From positions 62,001 through 126,000 of the forward strand of contig CANQTC010000005.1 in assembly GCA_947626675.1 (NCBI GenBank): a stretch of DNA of 64,000 nucleotides. Direction: 5' to 3'. A program made the translations under genes and the position numbers. Under the pieces are notes generated by a model, which ran no database searches, was not told the origin of the DNA, and saw nothing but the letters and a program-made list of their open reading frames with translations. Of the stretch, positions 1 through 10,860 are shown piece after piece; within the stretch, counting starts at the first letter, position 1, and each line of letters begins with the position of its first letter. The DNA is from an uncultured Coprococcus sp. (lineage in GTDB: Bacteria; Bacillota; Clostridia; Lachnospirales; Lachnospiraceae).

Positions 1-2231
1 CTCATAAAGATACATAATAACTTTGCTCTTGAATGCAGCGATGAACCTATCGGTATCAATAATCATTCCTCTTTCATCAGATGCAATTACCTTCTTTGAT
101 AGGAAAAATGGTCCCATCAACTTATCTTCATTAATCTTGAAATCAGAAGATGACATCTTATCATTAATCGCCTTACGAAGATTATTCCATTCAATCGGCC
201 CATCACAGCCATGAAGCATAATTTTTCCAATACCCTTTATCCTTTCTTCATTCTCATTAATTCCAAGATATTCAAAATTCCATCTTCTCTTAAAAGCAGT
301 ATCCATAGGAAATACACCCTGATCCGCACTATTCATCGTGGCCCATATAAACATATTGTTAGGAATACGGATTTTTTTATAGTTATCAGCATTTCCTCCA
401 AGTTCCTTTGCCAAGTATCTCCGAATGTCTTCCGATGCCTGAATTTCATACTCACTGACACCATCATTATCTCGGTCAAGCAGTTGGAATACGTCACCAA
501 AGACTGCTGCCACTTTAGCTCTGTTAATTTCTTCAATCAAAAGAAGATACGGTTGTGGAGTATCTGTTCTTCCACTCTTAAGAGCTTCTACATAAACCCT
601 CATAAACGGACCGGGAACAAAATCATAACGAATACTGTTACCATCCACATCCATAACAGGCTTATATGTTCCTACGAACTGCGAATATGTATAATCAGGA
701 TGAAATGTTACTCGCTCATAAGTACCTGTAGTATCTTCCATTAGCTTTTCACAATCATCCTTTAAACCATAACTCTTACCTGTACCAGGTGCCCCAAATA
801 CAATGCGGTTTCTCTCGTATTTTGTTTTAATATCTGTATTAAATACTAATTCCATATTTTCATCTTCCTCTTCAATTCTGTCAGTGTCTTTCTGATATGT
901 ACCACGTAGCAGGTCAGATACCGCTGACTTATAATCATTTAACGACCAAATAGACATTGCCGTCTTTAAGGAGTTATGAAGGTCGGAAGATAAAACGGAT
1001 CTGCTAATATTCTTTTTAAGCCATCTAACCTTGCGAGTATTTTTATAATCAGAACTTTGGTTAGGATATTCGGTTTCATCATAATAGTATTCCGACTCAA
1101 TTCTGCCAATATGGAACACAGAGTTTTCCGCATAAATGATATAATCACCTTCCTTAACATCATTAAGGAATCTCCACACCTGACCTATATCTTGTCCCCT
1201 ACCTCTGCTATTCTTCTCAAAATGCTCATCATAGAGAGTGACCAACGCACCTTTATCCGATATACCCGATAAATCTCCCAAATCAGACCATCCTATGCAA
1301 ACATGAGGATTATCGTCTGACAAAGCATTGTTCTTTTCTTTAATATGGATTCCGAACAGACTATGCGTAAATACTTCCTCACAATCTTCATCAGATACCA
1401 AATTCTTCAAATATTCAAGATATTTCTTTAACGCACTTCGCTGTGTATTATTCTTCTTTTCAGAATTATCAAGCACTTCAATTGTGGTCTCTACATCACC
1501 GATATTTGTGGTGTAAAAGACACTTTTTTCAGGCATTGAAAAAAGGGGCGTGTTAGCTACATTACTTATATATTGGTCAATAGATGAACTACTATATGGG
1601 TTTCCAGCATCGGAATCCCCTTCTGGCTTGACTTGTAAGCCCATCCAATAACGAAAGAGTCTCTTATTTCGTTCCTCTGGATCTTCTACTTCTACATCAA
1701 TATCTTCAGACAAATACGGCCTATTGTCATAAAGCTTTAAGTACTCATATAAAGCATCTTTTCTGATTGCTGAAATATAGATACCAAGTCTATTCTTAAT
1801 TCGTTCAAACATATCACTTGGGATGTAATCATTGGGAATTATTATCTGGTTTCCCGGACCATTTCTTGAACCATTTTTTGTTCCTGATATCTTTTCAATT
1901 ATTGTTTCATTGCATTCCAGACTGAATACATAGTCATTAAACTTATCAACTTGATTGTTTACACCAAAGCAAAAATACTTCATTCCGTTTTTTAACGCAT
2001 ATTTCCAAGCAACACCTCTTTCATATGCACCGCTATCTCTTGTATCAAAATAATTCTTTGTATTATCCTGCTTATGAACAAGTGGATAAACGAAAATAAC
2101 TATTTTTTCTTCAGAATCAAGTGTTAATACAAAACCTCTATTTTTAGTATCTTCAATATATTCTTTTCTTTCTTCTGAAATACCTAAATACCCATTTAAT
2201 GTATCAACAGCTTGCTGAGTAGTATATGCCA
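1..2231 (-). CDS. McrB-like AAA+ NTPase restriction subunit (partial, C-terminus beyond window edge)
   Basis: Not in the ORF track because it is truncated. My translation of the minus strand from ATG at 2231 is open to base 1: MAYTTQQAVDTLNGYLGISEERKEY... with Walker A RIVFGAPGTGKSYGLK (about 780-825) and Walker B-like YLLLIEEINRAKVAAVFGDVFQLLDRD (about 475-555), followed by ATMNSADQGVFPMDTAFKRRW, typical of McrB-family ATPases. Confidence 0.85.
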
Positions 2232-2245
2232 TACCAACACCTCCG

Positions 2246-3493
2246 TTACTCATTATCGAACTGTTGCAGAATGCCGTACACTGCATTTGCACAACATTTT
2301 GCAAACTGTGGTGGAACTGCGTTTCCAATCATCTTATACAATTCCATATTACTTCCAACAAAAATATAATCGTCTGGGAAGGTCTGCAATCTTGCAGCTT
2401 CTCGTACAGTCAATGTTCTCTGCTGTGAAGAATCAGGATGTATATGCCTCAATCCATCTTTATACAAATGAGCAGGTATCAAATTACTCGGCTCATCCCA
2501 TCTTATAACATGGTATTTGTGTACACTTGATGATTTGCCTGTCATGTCTGTATAAAGCTGTTTTAAAGCCTTAATAGACGTGTACTCACATCTACCTGAT
2601 TCAATGTCCTCAGTCAGTAATTTAAAGATACCAACATCCCTATTACTCTGCCACCTTGCAATATGATTCGGGACATTCGGATTTGGCAAAGAATGACGAG
2701 TTCTTGTTCCGTTTACTTTTATATCTTCTGCAACAGGATACAATTTGGGTAAATCCCCTATTGCCTCTAACACTGTTTTCTTTTTCTTTGATTTATATTT
2801 TGGAAGAGCCTCAGCATAAAATTGCTTAACAATAGCTTCTGCCTTTTCTCCAAAATAGTCTTTTTTTACTCCAAAAATAATAATTCTTTTTCGGTTCTGT
2901 GGAACACCATATTCCGTGAAATCTATAATTGCTTCACTCAAATTTTCTATCAAACAATATCCTGCTTCAGCAAAACTTTCTTGGATTATCTCTATAATGT
3001 TCCTATCTCCTGGTTTTGCACTTAATATTCCCGGAACATTTTCAAAAATAAATGCTTTAGGTTGATACCTGTCTAATACCTTAATATAACTTTCAAAAAG
3101 ATAATTCCTGTAATCATCCCGCATTCCATTTTCATCTCTAACACGCCCTGCTATTGAATATGCCTGACATGGTGGACCACCGATAATTACATCAATACCA
3201 TCTGCGTCTTCTATCAATTTATCTAGTCCAACTGATGTTCCGTAATCGTTATCATCACTCCATCCAGAAAACAACTCATCTGTCCTTTGAATATCAAATC
3301 TCAATACTCGTTGATCGGCATCATTGTATTTCCACTTTTCCCTTAATCTCTTTTCAAGATTTCGACATGGAGCCTTTTCCCACTCAACAGCAGCAACTGT
3401 ATCATAATGTCCCGACTGTTCAAAGCCGTCCATCAGACCTCCACAACCTGCGAATAAATCTATCGATTTAATCTTTTTATTCTTCATTATCAC
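2246..3493 (-). CDS. DNA (cytosine-5)-methyltransferase 1
   Basis: 415 aa; motif I IDLFAGCGGLMDGF, motif IV GGPPCQAYS, motif VI FIFENVPG, motif VIII QNRKRIIIFG, motif X GNAVPPQFA. Confidence 0.95.
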   Translation of the reverse strand: MIMKNKKIKSIDLFAGCGGLMDGFEQSGHYDTVAAVEWEKAPCRNLEKRLREKWKYNDADQRVLRFDIQRTDELFSGWSDDNDYGTSVGLDKLIEDADGIDVIIGGPPCQAYSIAGRVRDENGMRDDYRNYLFESYIKVLDRYQPKAFIFENVPGILSAKPGDRNIIEIIQESFAEAGYCLIENLSEAIIDFTEYGVPQNRKRIIIFGVKKDYFGEKAEAIVKQFYAEALPKYKSKKKKTVLEAIGDLPKLYPVAEDIKVNGTRTRHSLPNPNVPNHIARWQSNRDVGIFKLLTEDIESGRCEYTSIKALKQLYTDMTGKSSSVHKYHVIRWDEPSNLIPAHLYKDGLRHIHPDSSQQRTLTVREAARLQTFPDDYIFVGSNMELYKMIGNAVPPQFAKCCANAVYGILQQFDNE

Positions 3494-4547
3494 TATTCTC
3501 CTGAATTATTGATAACACAGTTTCACCCAATGCCTGTCCTAAAAGGGGTGGTACAGCATTTCCAACCTGTCTGCTTTGCTGTGTTTTTGTTCCTGTAAAT
3601 ATGAAATCATCTGGGAAAGACTGAATTCTTGCACTTTCCCTTACAGTAGGAACTCTGTTGTATTGATAATGGAATAGATTTCTATGCCCAGTATCTACCG
3701 TTCTTGCAGGAGCATTTCCGTTCAAACGTGTCCAAGCCATATGAAACTTCCTACTTTCTCCCCATCCTTCAGGAAGATCCTTATAATTCCCACCTTCTGG
3801 GACAAGTGCAATTGTATCCCTAACCATTTGTGTATGATTTGTTCCAATATGATTATAAAGTACTGAACAATTACCTCTCATCAATTTCTGATAATCGGTT
3901 AATGGCTCTTTATTATACTCTGCTTCTTCAGTCCCCAAGTCATTCTCCAATGATGGCAAATCACTAACAGCATCACGGCAGGTTAGATAATTTTCTGGTG
4001 TAAGTTTCTCTTTTGGAAATTTAGGAGTTCCAATATCTTTTCTAATCCCCATAAAGATTAACCTTTTCCTCATTTGAGGAACTCCATAATCTGCAGCACA
4101 TAATATTTTACACTCAATGTTATATCCCATTTTTTTGAAACGGTGCAGAATCTCATCTTTTATTTGTCCCTCATATAACGTTGCCATGCCAGGAACATTT
4201 TCAATAATAAAAGCCTTTGGTCGATACTGTTTTACAATCTCAATAACAACCAAATACAACTTGTTTCTTTCATCATCAAAATTACGTGGTCCCGTCAAAG
4301 AAAAACCTTGACATGGTGGTCCCGCAATTACTACATCTATTTCTCTATCTCCTGCAATTCTCTTTATTTCGTCAAAAGTTTCTTGTTTCGACAAATCTGC
4401 ATTCAATGCCACTGCACCATTATGATTTTTGGCAAACGTATTAAGCGCTGCCTGGTCATTATCCACTCCCACGATAATATCAAATCCGGCATCCATAAAT
4501 CCTTTTGAAAGTCCACCACACCCGGCGAATAAATCTATTGCATTCAT
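3477..4547 (-). CDS. DNA (cytosine-5)-methyltransferase 2
   Basis: 356 aa; DLFAGCGGLSKGF, AGPPCQGFSLTG, FIIENVPGM, QMRKRLIFMG, GNAVPPLLG. Overlaps the next MTase gene by 17 bp. Confidence 0.95.
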   Translation of the reverse strand: MNAIDLFAGCGGLSKGFMDAGFDIIVGVDNDQAALNTFAKNHNGAVALNADLSKQETFDEIKRIAGDREIDVVIAGPPCQGFSLTGPRNFDDERNKLYLVVIEIVKQYRPKAFIIENVPGMATLYEGQIKDEILHRFKKMGYNIECKILCAADYGVPQMRKRLIFMGIRKDIGTPKFPKEKLTPENYLTCRDAVSDLPSLENDLGTEEAEYNKEPLTDYQKLMRGNCSVLYNHIGTNHTQMVRDTIALVPEGGNYKDLPEGWGESRKFHMAWTRLNGNAPARTVDTGHRNLFHYQYNRVPTVRESARIQSFPDDFIFTGTKTQQSRQVGNAVPPLLGQALGETVLSIIQENSDNEE

Positions 4548-4564
4548 TATGTAAGCATTCTCCT

Positions 4565-4774
4565 TTAGTTTTCTTTTGTGAATTCACAGATATCCGAAAT
4601 ATCACAATCAAGCTTGTTGCATATCTTCATAAGAACTTCCATACTAACTTGCTGATTTTTACTGAGTTTTGCCAATGTATTTGTACCAATGCCTGTAATA
4701 GTTCTTAAATCACTTTTATTAGACATTCCTTTATCAATCATTAATTTCCATAATTTATTATAACTTACTTCCAT
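4565..4774 (-). CDS. XRE/Cro-type small transcriptional regulator (R-M controller-like)
   Basis: MEVSYNKLWKLMIDKGMSNKSDLRTITGIGTNTLAKLSKNQQVSMEVLMKICNKLDCDISDICEF; HTH_26-like pattern. An internal start preceded by GGAGG is preferred over the longer ORF (to 4843). Confidence 0.8.
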   Translation of the reverse strand: MEVSYNKLWKLMIDKGMSNKSDLRTITGIGTNTLAKLSKNQQVSMEVLMKICNKLDCDISDICEFTKEN

Positions 4775-4936
4775 ATTGCACCTCCGTAAAATAACAATCG
4801 AATCCACATCATCTATTATAAACTGGGAAACATATTTTATCAATGGAGAAATAAAAAATTTCTCCCTCTATATTTTTCAGAATGTGTGTGCTATAATTTA
4901 CTTATCAAAATTTCGGCAAAGAACAGGAGGATTCTC

Positions 4937-5995
4937 ATGTCAATTTATGTAGATAATCTCGAACCACTTGTAATGGCAAATGCAGCCTCAAGTGATGAAA
5001 TAATAATTATTAGTGGTTTTTTCTCTATTGATATCATTGAAAACATTGCGAGAAAAGGCATACCTACAGTATTTTACTATGGTATGTATTTACGCAATGG
5101 AATAAGTACCTCATACTACAATTCTTTCAAAAGACTAGAGTCCACCTATCCCAATTTAAAAATCAATATTCCTATTGCATACCATGTACATACAAAGTGC
5201 TATATTTTCAGACAAGCAGGTGTGACAGTAAATGCGCTTATCGGTTCAGCCAATGCTTCAACTTCGGCTTTAGCTACTACACCTAATAGTGAATTACTCA
5301 CACCAATTGATTCTACAACCGACAGGCTTTTTATAGATAAGTACGCAGCCGATATTGATTCTGCTTCCGTTCATTATGACAACCCTATTATTATTACATC
5401 TGCCAAAACAAAAACACTTTCAGTATCAGCCAAGAAATCAAAAAAAGCTCCAAAAAGTTGGAATAACTACACCGGAAATCCTTTTCCTGCAATCATTCCA
5501 CTTTACTACATGGATAAAGAAAAACCTGTAGTTCATAATGTTGATGGATTAAACTGGGGGAATGGACCACATTCTTCAACAAGTCCAGATATGGAATCTG
5601 TCCTTCCAATAAGAAAATTTCATATTACAAATTATCCTTTGCTGATACCTTTTAACGGTGCTGTAGGTTCTGGGTCTGGTAGAAAAATTCAGCGAATGCA
5701 AAGTCCTATTGATATGACATGGGATGATGGTACAAAAATGAAAATGGTATTTCAGCAAGGTGGTGTTGAAGTACCGTCAAAATCTAACCGCATCCCTGAT
5801 TCCGCTTATCGTCAATACCCTAAAGCTCTTACATCTAATTCAGGTGGTGAAGAACTGGGTATATATTTAAGAAAACGTCTTGGTCTTCCATCAGATGCAA
5901 TCGTCACTTACAATGATTTACATACATATGGAAGAGACTATGTAACTCTCACATTAACAAATGCCGGAAATTATGAGTTGGATTTTAGTGTATAA
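4937..5995 (+). CDS. PLD-family type II restriction endonuclease, NgoFVII-like
   Basis: Single HxK motif with flanking GSAN: YHVHTKCYIF...ALIGSANASTSAL. Divergent from two C5-MTases; SD AGGAGG at 4925-4930 before ATG 4937. Confidence 0.75.
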   Translation: MSIYVDNLEPLVMANAASSDEIIIISGFFSIDIIENIARKGIPTVFYYGMYLRNGISTSYYNSFKRLESTYPNLKINIPIAYHVHTKCYIFRQAGVTVNALIGSANASTSALATTPNSELLTPIDSTTDRLFIDKYAADIDSASVHYDNPIIITSAKTKTLSVSAKKSKKAPKSWNNYTGNPFPAIIPLYYMDKEKPVVHNVDGLNWGNGPHSSTSPDMESVLPIRKFHITNYPLLIPFNGAVGSGSGRKIQRMQSPIDMTWDDGTKMKMVFQQGGVEVPSKSNRIPDSAYRQYPKALTSNSGGEELGIYLRKRLGLPSDAIVTYNDLHTYGRDYVTLTLTNAGNYELDFSV

Positions 5996-6000
5996 TTATA

Positions 6001-6043
6001 AAAAAAGAAGAGGAATTACACTCTCAAATTCCTCTTCTTTTTT
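6001..6043 (+). terminator. Rho-independent terminator after the PLD endonuclease
   Basis: AAAAAAGAAGAGGAATT ... AATTCCTCTTCTTTTTT perfect inverted repeat with T-run. Confidence 0.85.
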
Positions 6044-6278
6044 ATTATGCTCATATACAACAATTCAACGACACATCACACTAAATCATATTTATTTTAT
6101 TAGCAATTCTGCATTTTGATAGGTATGACTTTTTAACAATAAATACCTTTTGAACAATTGCTATCGTTAAAGGGGTGTTCAAATGAAACTACTCAACTGT
6201 TTTAGGATTACTACATTTACTATTTTTACTTCCGTCAGTCGTAGTCCGACCGTAGTGTCTTGGCACAAAATGGGTCAT

Positions 6279-6548
6279 TCACTGCCCCGTTTCTTCCCCA
6301 CAACTGCCGATACCACTCTGCACAGAACAGTAGTCGTTTGTCCTGCCGTGGCAGACAAATAATATTTTAATCATAATAAAAATTCCTCCTAAAATGCGTT
6401 GATTTGCCGTGTTTTGGCATGTTTTGCACGGTTTATTTTTCTGATGAATATTGTTAAAAAAATCACAGAATGGGAAAAACAGGGCAAAATATGGCAAGTT
6501 GAAGCCGTCAATCGCAGTAAAAACGTAGTAGAAATGGGGTTGTTTCAC
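6279..6548 (-). pseudogene. Possible remnant with low-molecular-weight phosphotyrosine phosphatase N-terminus
   Basis: The ORF contains MIKILFVCHG, which matches the usual start of LMW-PTPs (MIKILFVCHGNICRSP). It then diverges to RTNDYCSVQSG with no NICRS P-loop. Confidence 0.35.
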
Positions 6549-6911
6549 TACTGTGGTATTTTAGCATAAGTCTACAACATGAAACAATACGAACCTAATT
6601 ATCTACCAATACCAGTTGGCACGAAAGGACAGGAAGTACGTCAAATTTAGTTCAGCGTACCTATGTCCTCAACCTTAATACATTTTAAAATCGCTAGTGG
6701 CCATGCTTTTGTTACAACACTATATATAGTACTTCAGGCTAGCTCTCAAGCATGAGAATTGTAGTAAAAATGAAATGACTCTCAAGAGTGATAACGGTGG
6801 CTTCCAAGCATGATAATATTCATCTGCTCGTGACCGCAACCTTGTTTTATTTTCACAGACAGGGCAACGCAACCACTCGGTTGTATTCATAGGCTGCCTC
6901 TATATTCTTTG

Positions 6912-7376
6912 TTATCTGCGTACCATACTTCTGCCAACTACATAAACACCAACCAACATTTCAGCAATTGATATTCCTAATAGCAGTCCAGAAAAAAAGT
7001 CTTTTACATTAGAACCGCCGAAAGTATATGAGAGTGCCTGTAAAGCAATTCCCATCACTATAAGCAAAATTCCATAAAGCAAATTCTTCTGTTTTTCTAA
7101 TTCCTGTGTTCTTCTTAACAAATCCACAATCTGTTCATCGTCATATGCCCGCACACTTTTTTCTTCTGCATTTTCGCCATCCATTAACTCTGCAACTGTA
7201 ATTCCTAATTCTTCACATAAGTTTCTAACTACAGAATAATCGGGCATACATTTTCCTGTTTCCCATTTTGAAATAGTTTTGTTTGAAACACCCAGCCGTT
7301 CGGCAAGCTGTTCCTGCGTTAAGTTTTGTTCTTTTCGTTTTTTAGAAATAAATTTGCCTATTGCAATTTGGTTCAT
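6912..7376 (-). CDS. XRE-family transcriptional regulator with C-terminal membrane segments
   Basis: IGKFISKKRKEQNLTQEQLAERLGVSNKTISKWETGKCMPDYSVVRNLCEELGITVAELMDGE plus two hydrophobic helices. Confidence 0.9.
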   Translation of the reverse strand: MNQIAIGKFISKKRKEQNLTQEQLAERLGVSNKTISKWETGKCMPDYSVVRNLCEELGITVAELMDGENAEEKSVRAYDDEQIVDLLRRTQELEKQKNLLYGILLIVMGIALQALSYTFGGSNVKDFFSGLLLGISIAEMLVGVYVVGRSMVRR

Positions 7377-8092
7377 ATCAAAAATCTCCTTTTATTTTTT
7401 TAGTAAAAATAGCATTTTCATGTGCAGAATTACACCCCTTGTAAAGCGAATATAAGTGGAATGACTATTCTTCTGTGGTGTTTAGCCTTTTGTCGTGTGG
7501 TTTTTCAGTTCTGTATCTACCCGTATCTGTAATCTTGTTTTGTTTCCGCAGACAGGACAGCATAGAGCCCAACAGGTCATAGTTGAACAGCAATCCGCAT
7601 TGCTGAAAATCAAGAAGTATGGCAGCTTATTGTGTCAATTCATTTAGCCGAACAGTCGTTAGATGTGCAAAATAAACTAATAATATGATGACTGTATATA
7701 TGGCGGAAAAAGTCACTGAAACATATCCCGCTCCCCTCAAAAAGAAAATCAAGCAATTTACCGATATATGCAGTTCTGTCCTCGGCTTTCGTAAAATTAT
7801 AACCAAGTAATTGTTTTCCCGTTTCGCTTCCCAAAAATGCTGCCTGCTTTACTGTCATGTACATAAATCTACACCCCACTTCAAACAGTAGTATACCCGA
7901 TTATCGAAACAATAGTTTCCTTTTACCGGAATAATATAAAAGGCCGAAAAATGCTGTTTTCTCATCTCCCGGACTCCTATTTCACACCTCTGATTTTGCC
8001 TTCCGTCACTCATAGTAAAACAGTAGTCAAAGTCTTATTCAATATTCTTAAAAGGCATGCTGCCAGTTTCTGATTGATTTTACATAACTCTT

Positions 8093-9259
8093 TTACAGCA
8101 TCCGAATTATATTTTCATCTGAAAGTTTCGGATGTGCCACAAGCAACCCTTCAAGCGCCATAAGATTATCATCTGAATGTTCAATCTGTCTGGAATATGT
8201 ATAGCAGATTCTTATCTGTTCTTCCTCGGTAAATGTTTTTTTATTTTTGATATAAGCAAGCAATCCAAAATCTCTTATGATTGCATAAGAAATAAGTGCC
8301 TGCTTTGTCATAGCATGAACATTATAATCATAAACGCCCCCCAAATAATAGGTGTAAATAAAGTAATTCACTATATGCTCATACTCATAATTTCTATCCT
8401 GCATATAATCCTCAAATTCTTTGCTTAGTGCCATATATTCCTCATTCGTCATATCTAAATAGAGTGTGTGTTTTAGTTCTTCCATTATCATTGGCCAATC
8501 AGAATTTATGTTTTCGAGAACGCTCATAATATCGAGTAGTGCTAACATGCTTTTCTGACGATTTTTGTTTATGGTATCTGCTGCTTTCAATTCGTAATTT
8601 ACTTCTTTTTTTGTGAGCAGATTCATCTTCAACAGAAATTCAGATACGAGCTTCGGCCTTTTTACTTTTTTTCCAAGCGCCTCATAATTATATATCAGCT
8701 TCTGTACCTTATATGAATATTGATACACCCGTTTCAGTCTCTGTTGCAATGATATACTTCTATCATTGACAATATCTATCATATGCTCTCTTGCTTCAAG
8801 AAGTCCCGCTAACAAAACCACATCCACTTCATCACAATGCGGAGATTTCTTATTATTTATATATTCAACAAATCTATCCTTCTTTGAATTTGTAACAATC
8901 ATTTTCGCTGCAACCGGGCAGGACATCGATAATGCTGCCTCAAGCAGATTGCCATACTCTTCAAAATGTCTCGGATATCGTCTGCAGGTTTTACAAAAAG
9001 CATCCTCTCCAAGCCGGATATACAAATCACACAGATTTCTGTCATTTAGAAATGCACATCTGTCTCCACATTGTTTAAATACACCTTCCTGTGTATCCAC
9101 ATGTGCAAGTACATATTCCTTGTCCGCATTTGGCAGTTGATTGTATTTTTGCATCGTCTTATCATCTATTACAATCTCCCATCCTTCGCAACACGTTTTG
9201 GGACATTGAGCTGCTATACATTGAAATTGACTGTAATAATATGGTTTTCGATAATACAT
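8093..9259 (-). CDS. FliB-like flagellin lysine-N-methylase family protein
   Basis: MYYRKPYYYSQFQCIAAQCPKTCCEGWEIVIDDKT...CGDRCAFLNDRNLCDLYIRLGEDAFCKTCRRYPRHFE; Cys-rich FliB pattern. Start placed at 9259 after GGAGGAG. Confidence 0.8.
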   Translation of the reverse strand: MYYRKPYYYSQFQCIAAQCPKTCCEGWEIVIDDKTMQKYNQLPNADKEYVLAHVDTQEGVFKQCGDRCAFLNDRNLCDLYIRLGEDAFCKTCRRYPRHFEEYGNLLEAALSMSCPVAAKMIVTNSKKDRFVEYINNKKSPHCDEVDVVLLAGLLEAREHMIDIVNDRSISLQQRLKRVYQYSYKVQKLIYNYEALGKKVKRPKLVSEFLLKMNLLTKKEVNYELKAADTINKNRQKSMLALLDIMSVLENINSDWPMIMEELKHTLYLDMTNEEYMALSKEFEDYMQDRNYEYEHIVNYFIYTYYLGGVYDYNVHAMTKQALISYAIIRDFGLLAYIKNKKTFTEEEQIRICYTYSRQIEHSDDNLMALEGLLVAHPKLSDENIIRML

Positions 9260-9349
9260 GTTACTCCTCCACAGCAAAATAATTATTTCGGGAATCCACG
9301 GAAACTCTTTGCAAAATCTTCATTATTTTTTACCAAAATAACAGTTGCT

Positions 9350-9532
9350 TCATGACTCAATCCACGGACTTCCGATATCCAGCCTGTTCCTAATGAGCCA
9401 CTCATCCTCGACTCTCACCGATTTCTCATTTCCATTCTCATCTTCCAAATAAACCGTCACCTTTGGTTTTTCATTTGGCTGTAATTCCTCACAGCCATAA
9501 TCACCATCAAATATTTGTTTTATTTTATACAT
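9350..9532 (-). CDS. Small hypothetical protein (60 aa)
   Basis: ORF immediately downstream of the nucleotidyltransferase, same strand, acidic coding-like composition; no family recognised. Confidence 0.5.
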   Translation of the reverse strand: MYKIKQIFDGDYGCEELQPNEKPKVTVYLEDENGNEKSVRVEDEWLIRNRLDIGSPWIES

Positions 9533-9533
9533 T

Positions 9534-10574
9534 TTATCTAACTGTTCCTTTTACAATCTTCTCATTAACATACATTTTAAATTCATTTATCTTTTTGTAA
9601 TCAGGTAAAGCGGGAAGTGAAGTGTTGTGCTTGGCATATTCAAATCTCTTCTCATATTCAGTTAACAGCTCGTAAAATTCCTCTGTAGGCTGCCTGTTTT
9701 TATCAAGAAATTCTCCATTTCGTATACTCATCAATAGGTCATGTTCATCAGCTCTGTATGTAATTATTTCTTCCTTTTCCAGTATATCTATACACATCAT
9801 ATATAATCTTATAAGGTGGGCCATATGTTTTCCAAGCTTGTCATGGCTTATTGCCTTCTCGTTACGCCTTCCGACTTTTGCATAACTGCTGACTATAGCT
9901 TTCATCTCATTCCACATTCCCGTCCAGTCTCTAAGTGGATAGTGATGGAGATTCACGTCCATAAATATCTCGTTGTCAAATCCTTCCTGAACAGCTTTAT
10001 CAATGTATAGTTTCACATTGCTATCATCATATGGATAATATCTGTTCTTAAAATCATACTTTGCGTTGTTGATACTCTGTAAAATGTAAGCTTCATTCTG
10101 TGCCTGCCCCACGAGCCTTGCTGCCTTATTAGACAGTCTCCTGAGCTGAGAATCTGCATATCCGCCAAATGTATGTATGCACTGTTTGGATAAAAACAAC
10201 TTCCTGTTATCAAGCAACAGCCGTCCCACATCAGACAAAAACAGATAGTGCTCCGGAAGGCATCCAAGAATTTCTATAGTATTGGGATTGTTTGATGAAA
10301 GAAGCTGAAGCATCTTGTTCAATGAATATACTGTAGTGTCTGTCGGTACATCTACCACCTGTTCAAAATCTTTTCCTAGAAGTATTTCCTCCTTTGTATT
10401 GAGTGCCACACCTCGAACATCTACATCGGAGCCTTCCTTATTCATTCCGTAAGCATAACTTCCGCCAAGAGTAAGCAATATCACATGACTACCGAGACTG
10501 GCATTATCCCTTAGAAAATCATATTCCGTTGTCTTTAATTTTGTCTTTATTGCCCATAAATCAGCATTACACAT
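9534..10574 (-). CDS. Nucleotidyltransferase-domain protein (RlaP-like)
   Basis: HVILLTLGGSYAYGMNKEGSDVDVRGVALNTKEEILLG: GS(x)n-DxD nucleotidyltransferase signature. Confidence 0.8.
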   Translation of the reverse strand: MCNADLWAIKTKLKTTEYDFLRDNASLGSHVILLTLGGSYAYGMNKEGSDVDVRGVALNTKEEILLGKDFEQVVDVPTDTTVYSLNKMLQLLSSNNPNTIEILGCLPEHYLFLSDVGRLLLDNRKLFLSKQCIHTFGGYADSQLRRLSNKAARLVGQAQNEAYILQSINNAKYDFKNRYYPYDDSNVKLYIDKAVQEGFDNEIFMDVNLHHYPLRDWTGMWNEMKAIVSSYAKVGRRNEKAISHDKLGKHMAHLIRLYMMCIDILEKEEIITYRADEHDLLMSIRNGEFLDKNRQPTEEFYELLTEYEKRFEYAKHNTSLPALPDYKKINEFKMYVNEKIVKGTVR

Positions 10575-10860
10575 TTTTTAATCTCCTTTTGAGTCAGGTT
10601 ATTCAGTTATTTCCAGCAATTCATTCAGAATCTTATTGAACTGCCTTCCCTGGTCTATATTGCACATATGCCACAATGTTTATCCACTTTCCTATCTATC
10701 GGGCGCAGCAATTATTTCCCCAATGAATATCCTTATTTATCCCAATTATACTCCAACTCTACAAATATTGCATTAATTTCTGAGTTTTCCAGGGAAACAC
10801 TGATTATTTCCTATAAAATAAAAGAACCATATATTTCTACATGGTCCTCATATCAAGATT

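Noticed and set aside
211-2508. Plus-strand ORFs (e.g. 211-744, 1057-1272, 2212-2508) and short minus-strand ORFs (333-536, 966-1163) at the left edge
   Set aside because: They overlap the long minus-strand McrB-like frame, which has clear Walker motifs; they are out-of-frame artefacts.
6627-6667. Imperfect hairpin GGACAggaAGTACG...CGTACctaTGTCC
   Set aside because: Interrupted stem, no T-run and no adjacent supported gene; not distinguishable from chance or decayed element DNA.
7640-7879. 79-aa ORF MGCRFMYMTVKQAAFLGSETGKQ...
   Set aside because: No recognisable family and no SD; it lies in a degraded accessory region, so not called as a gene.
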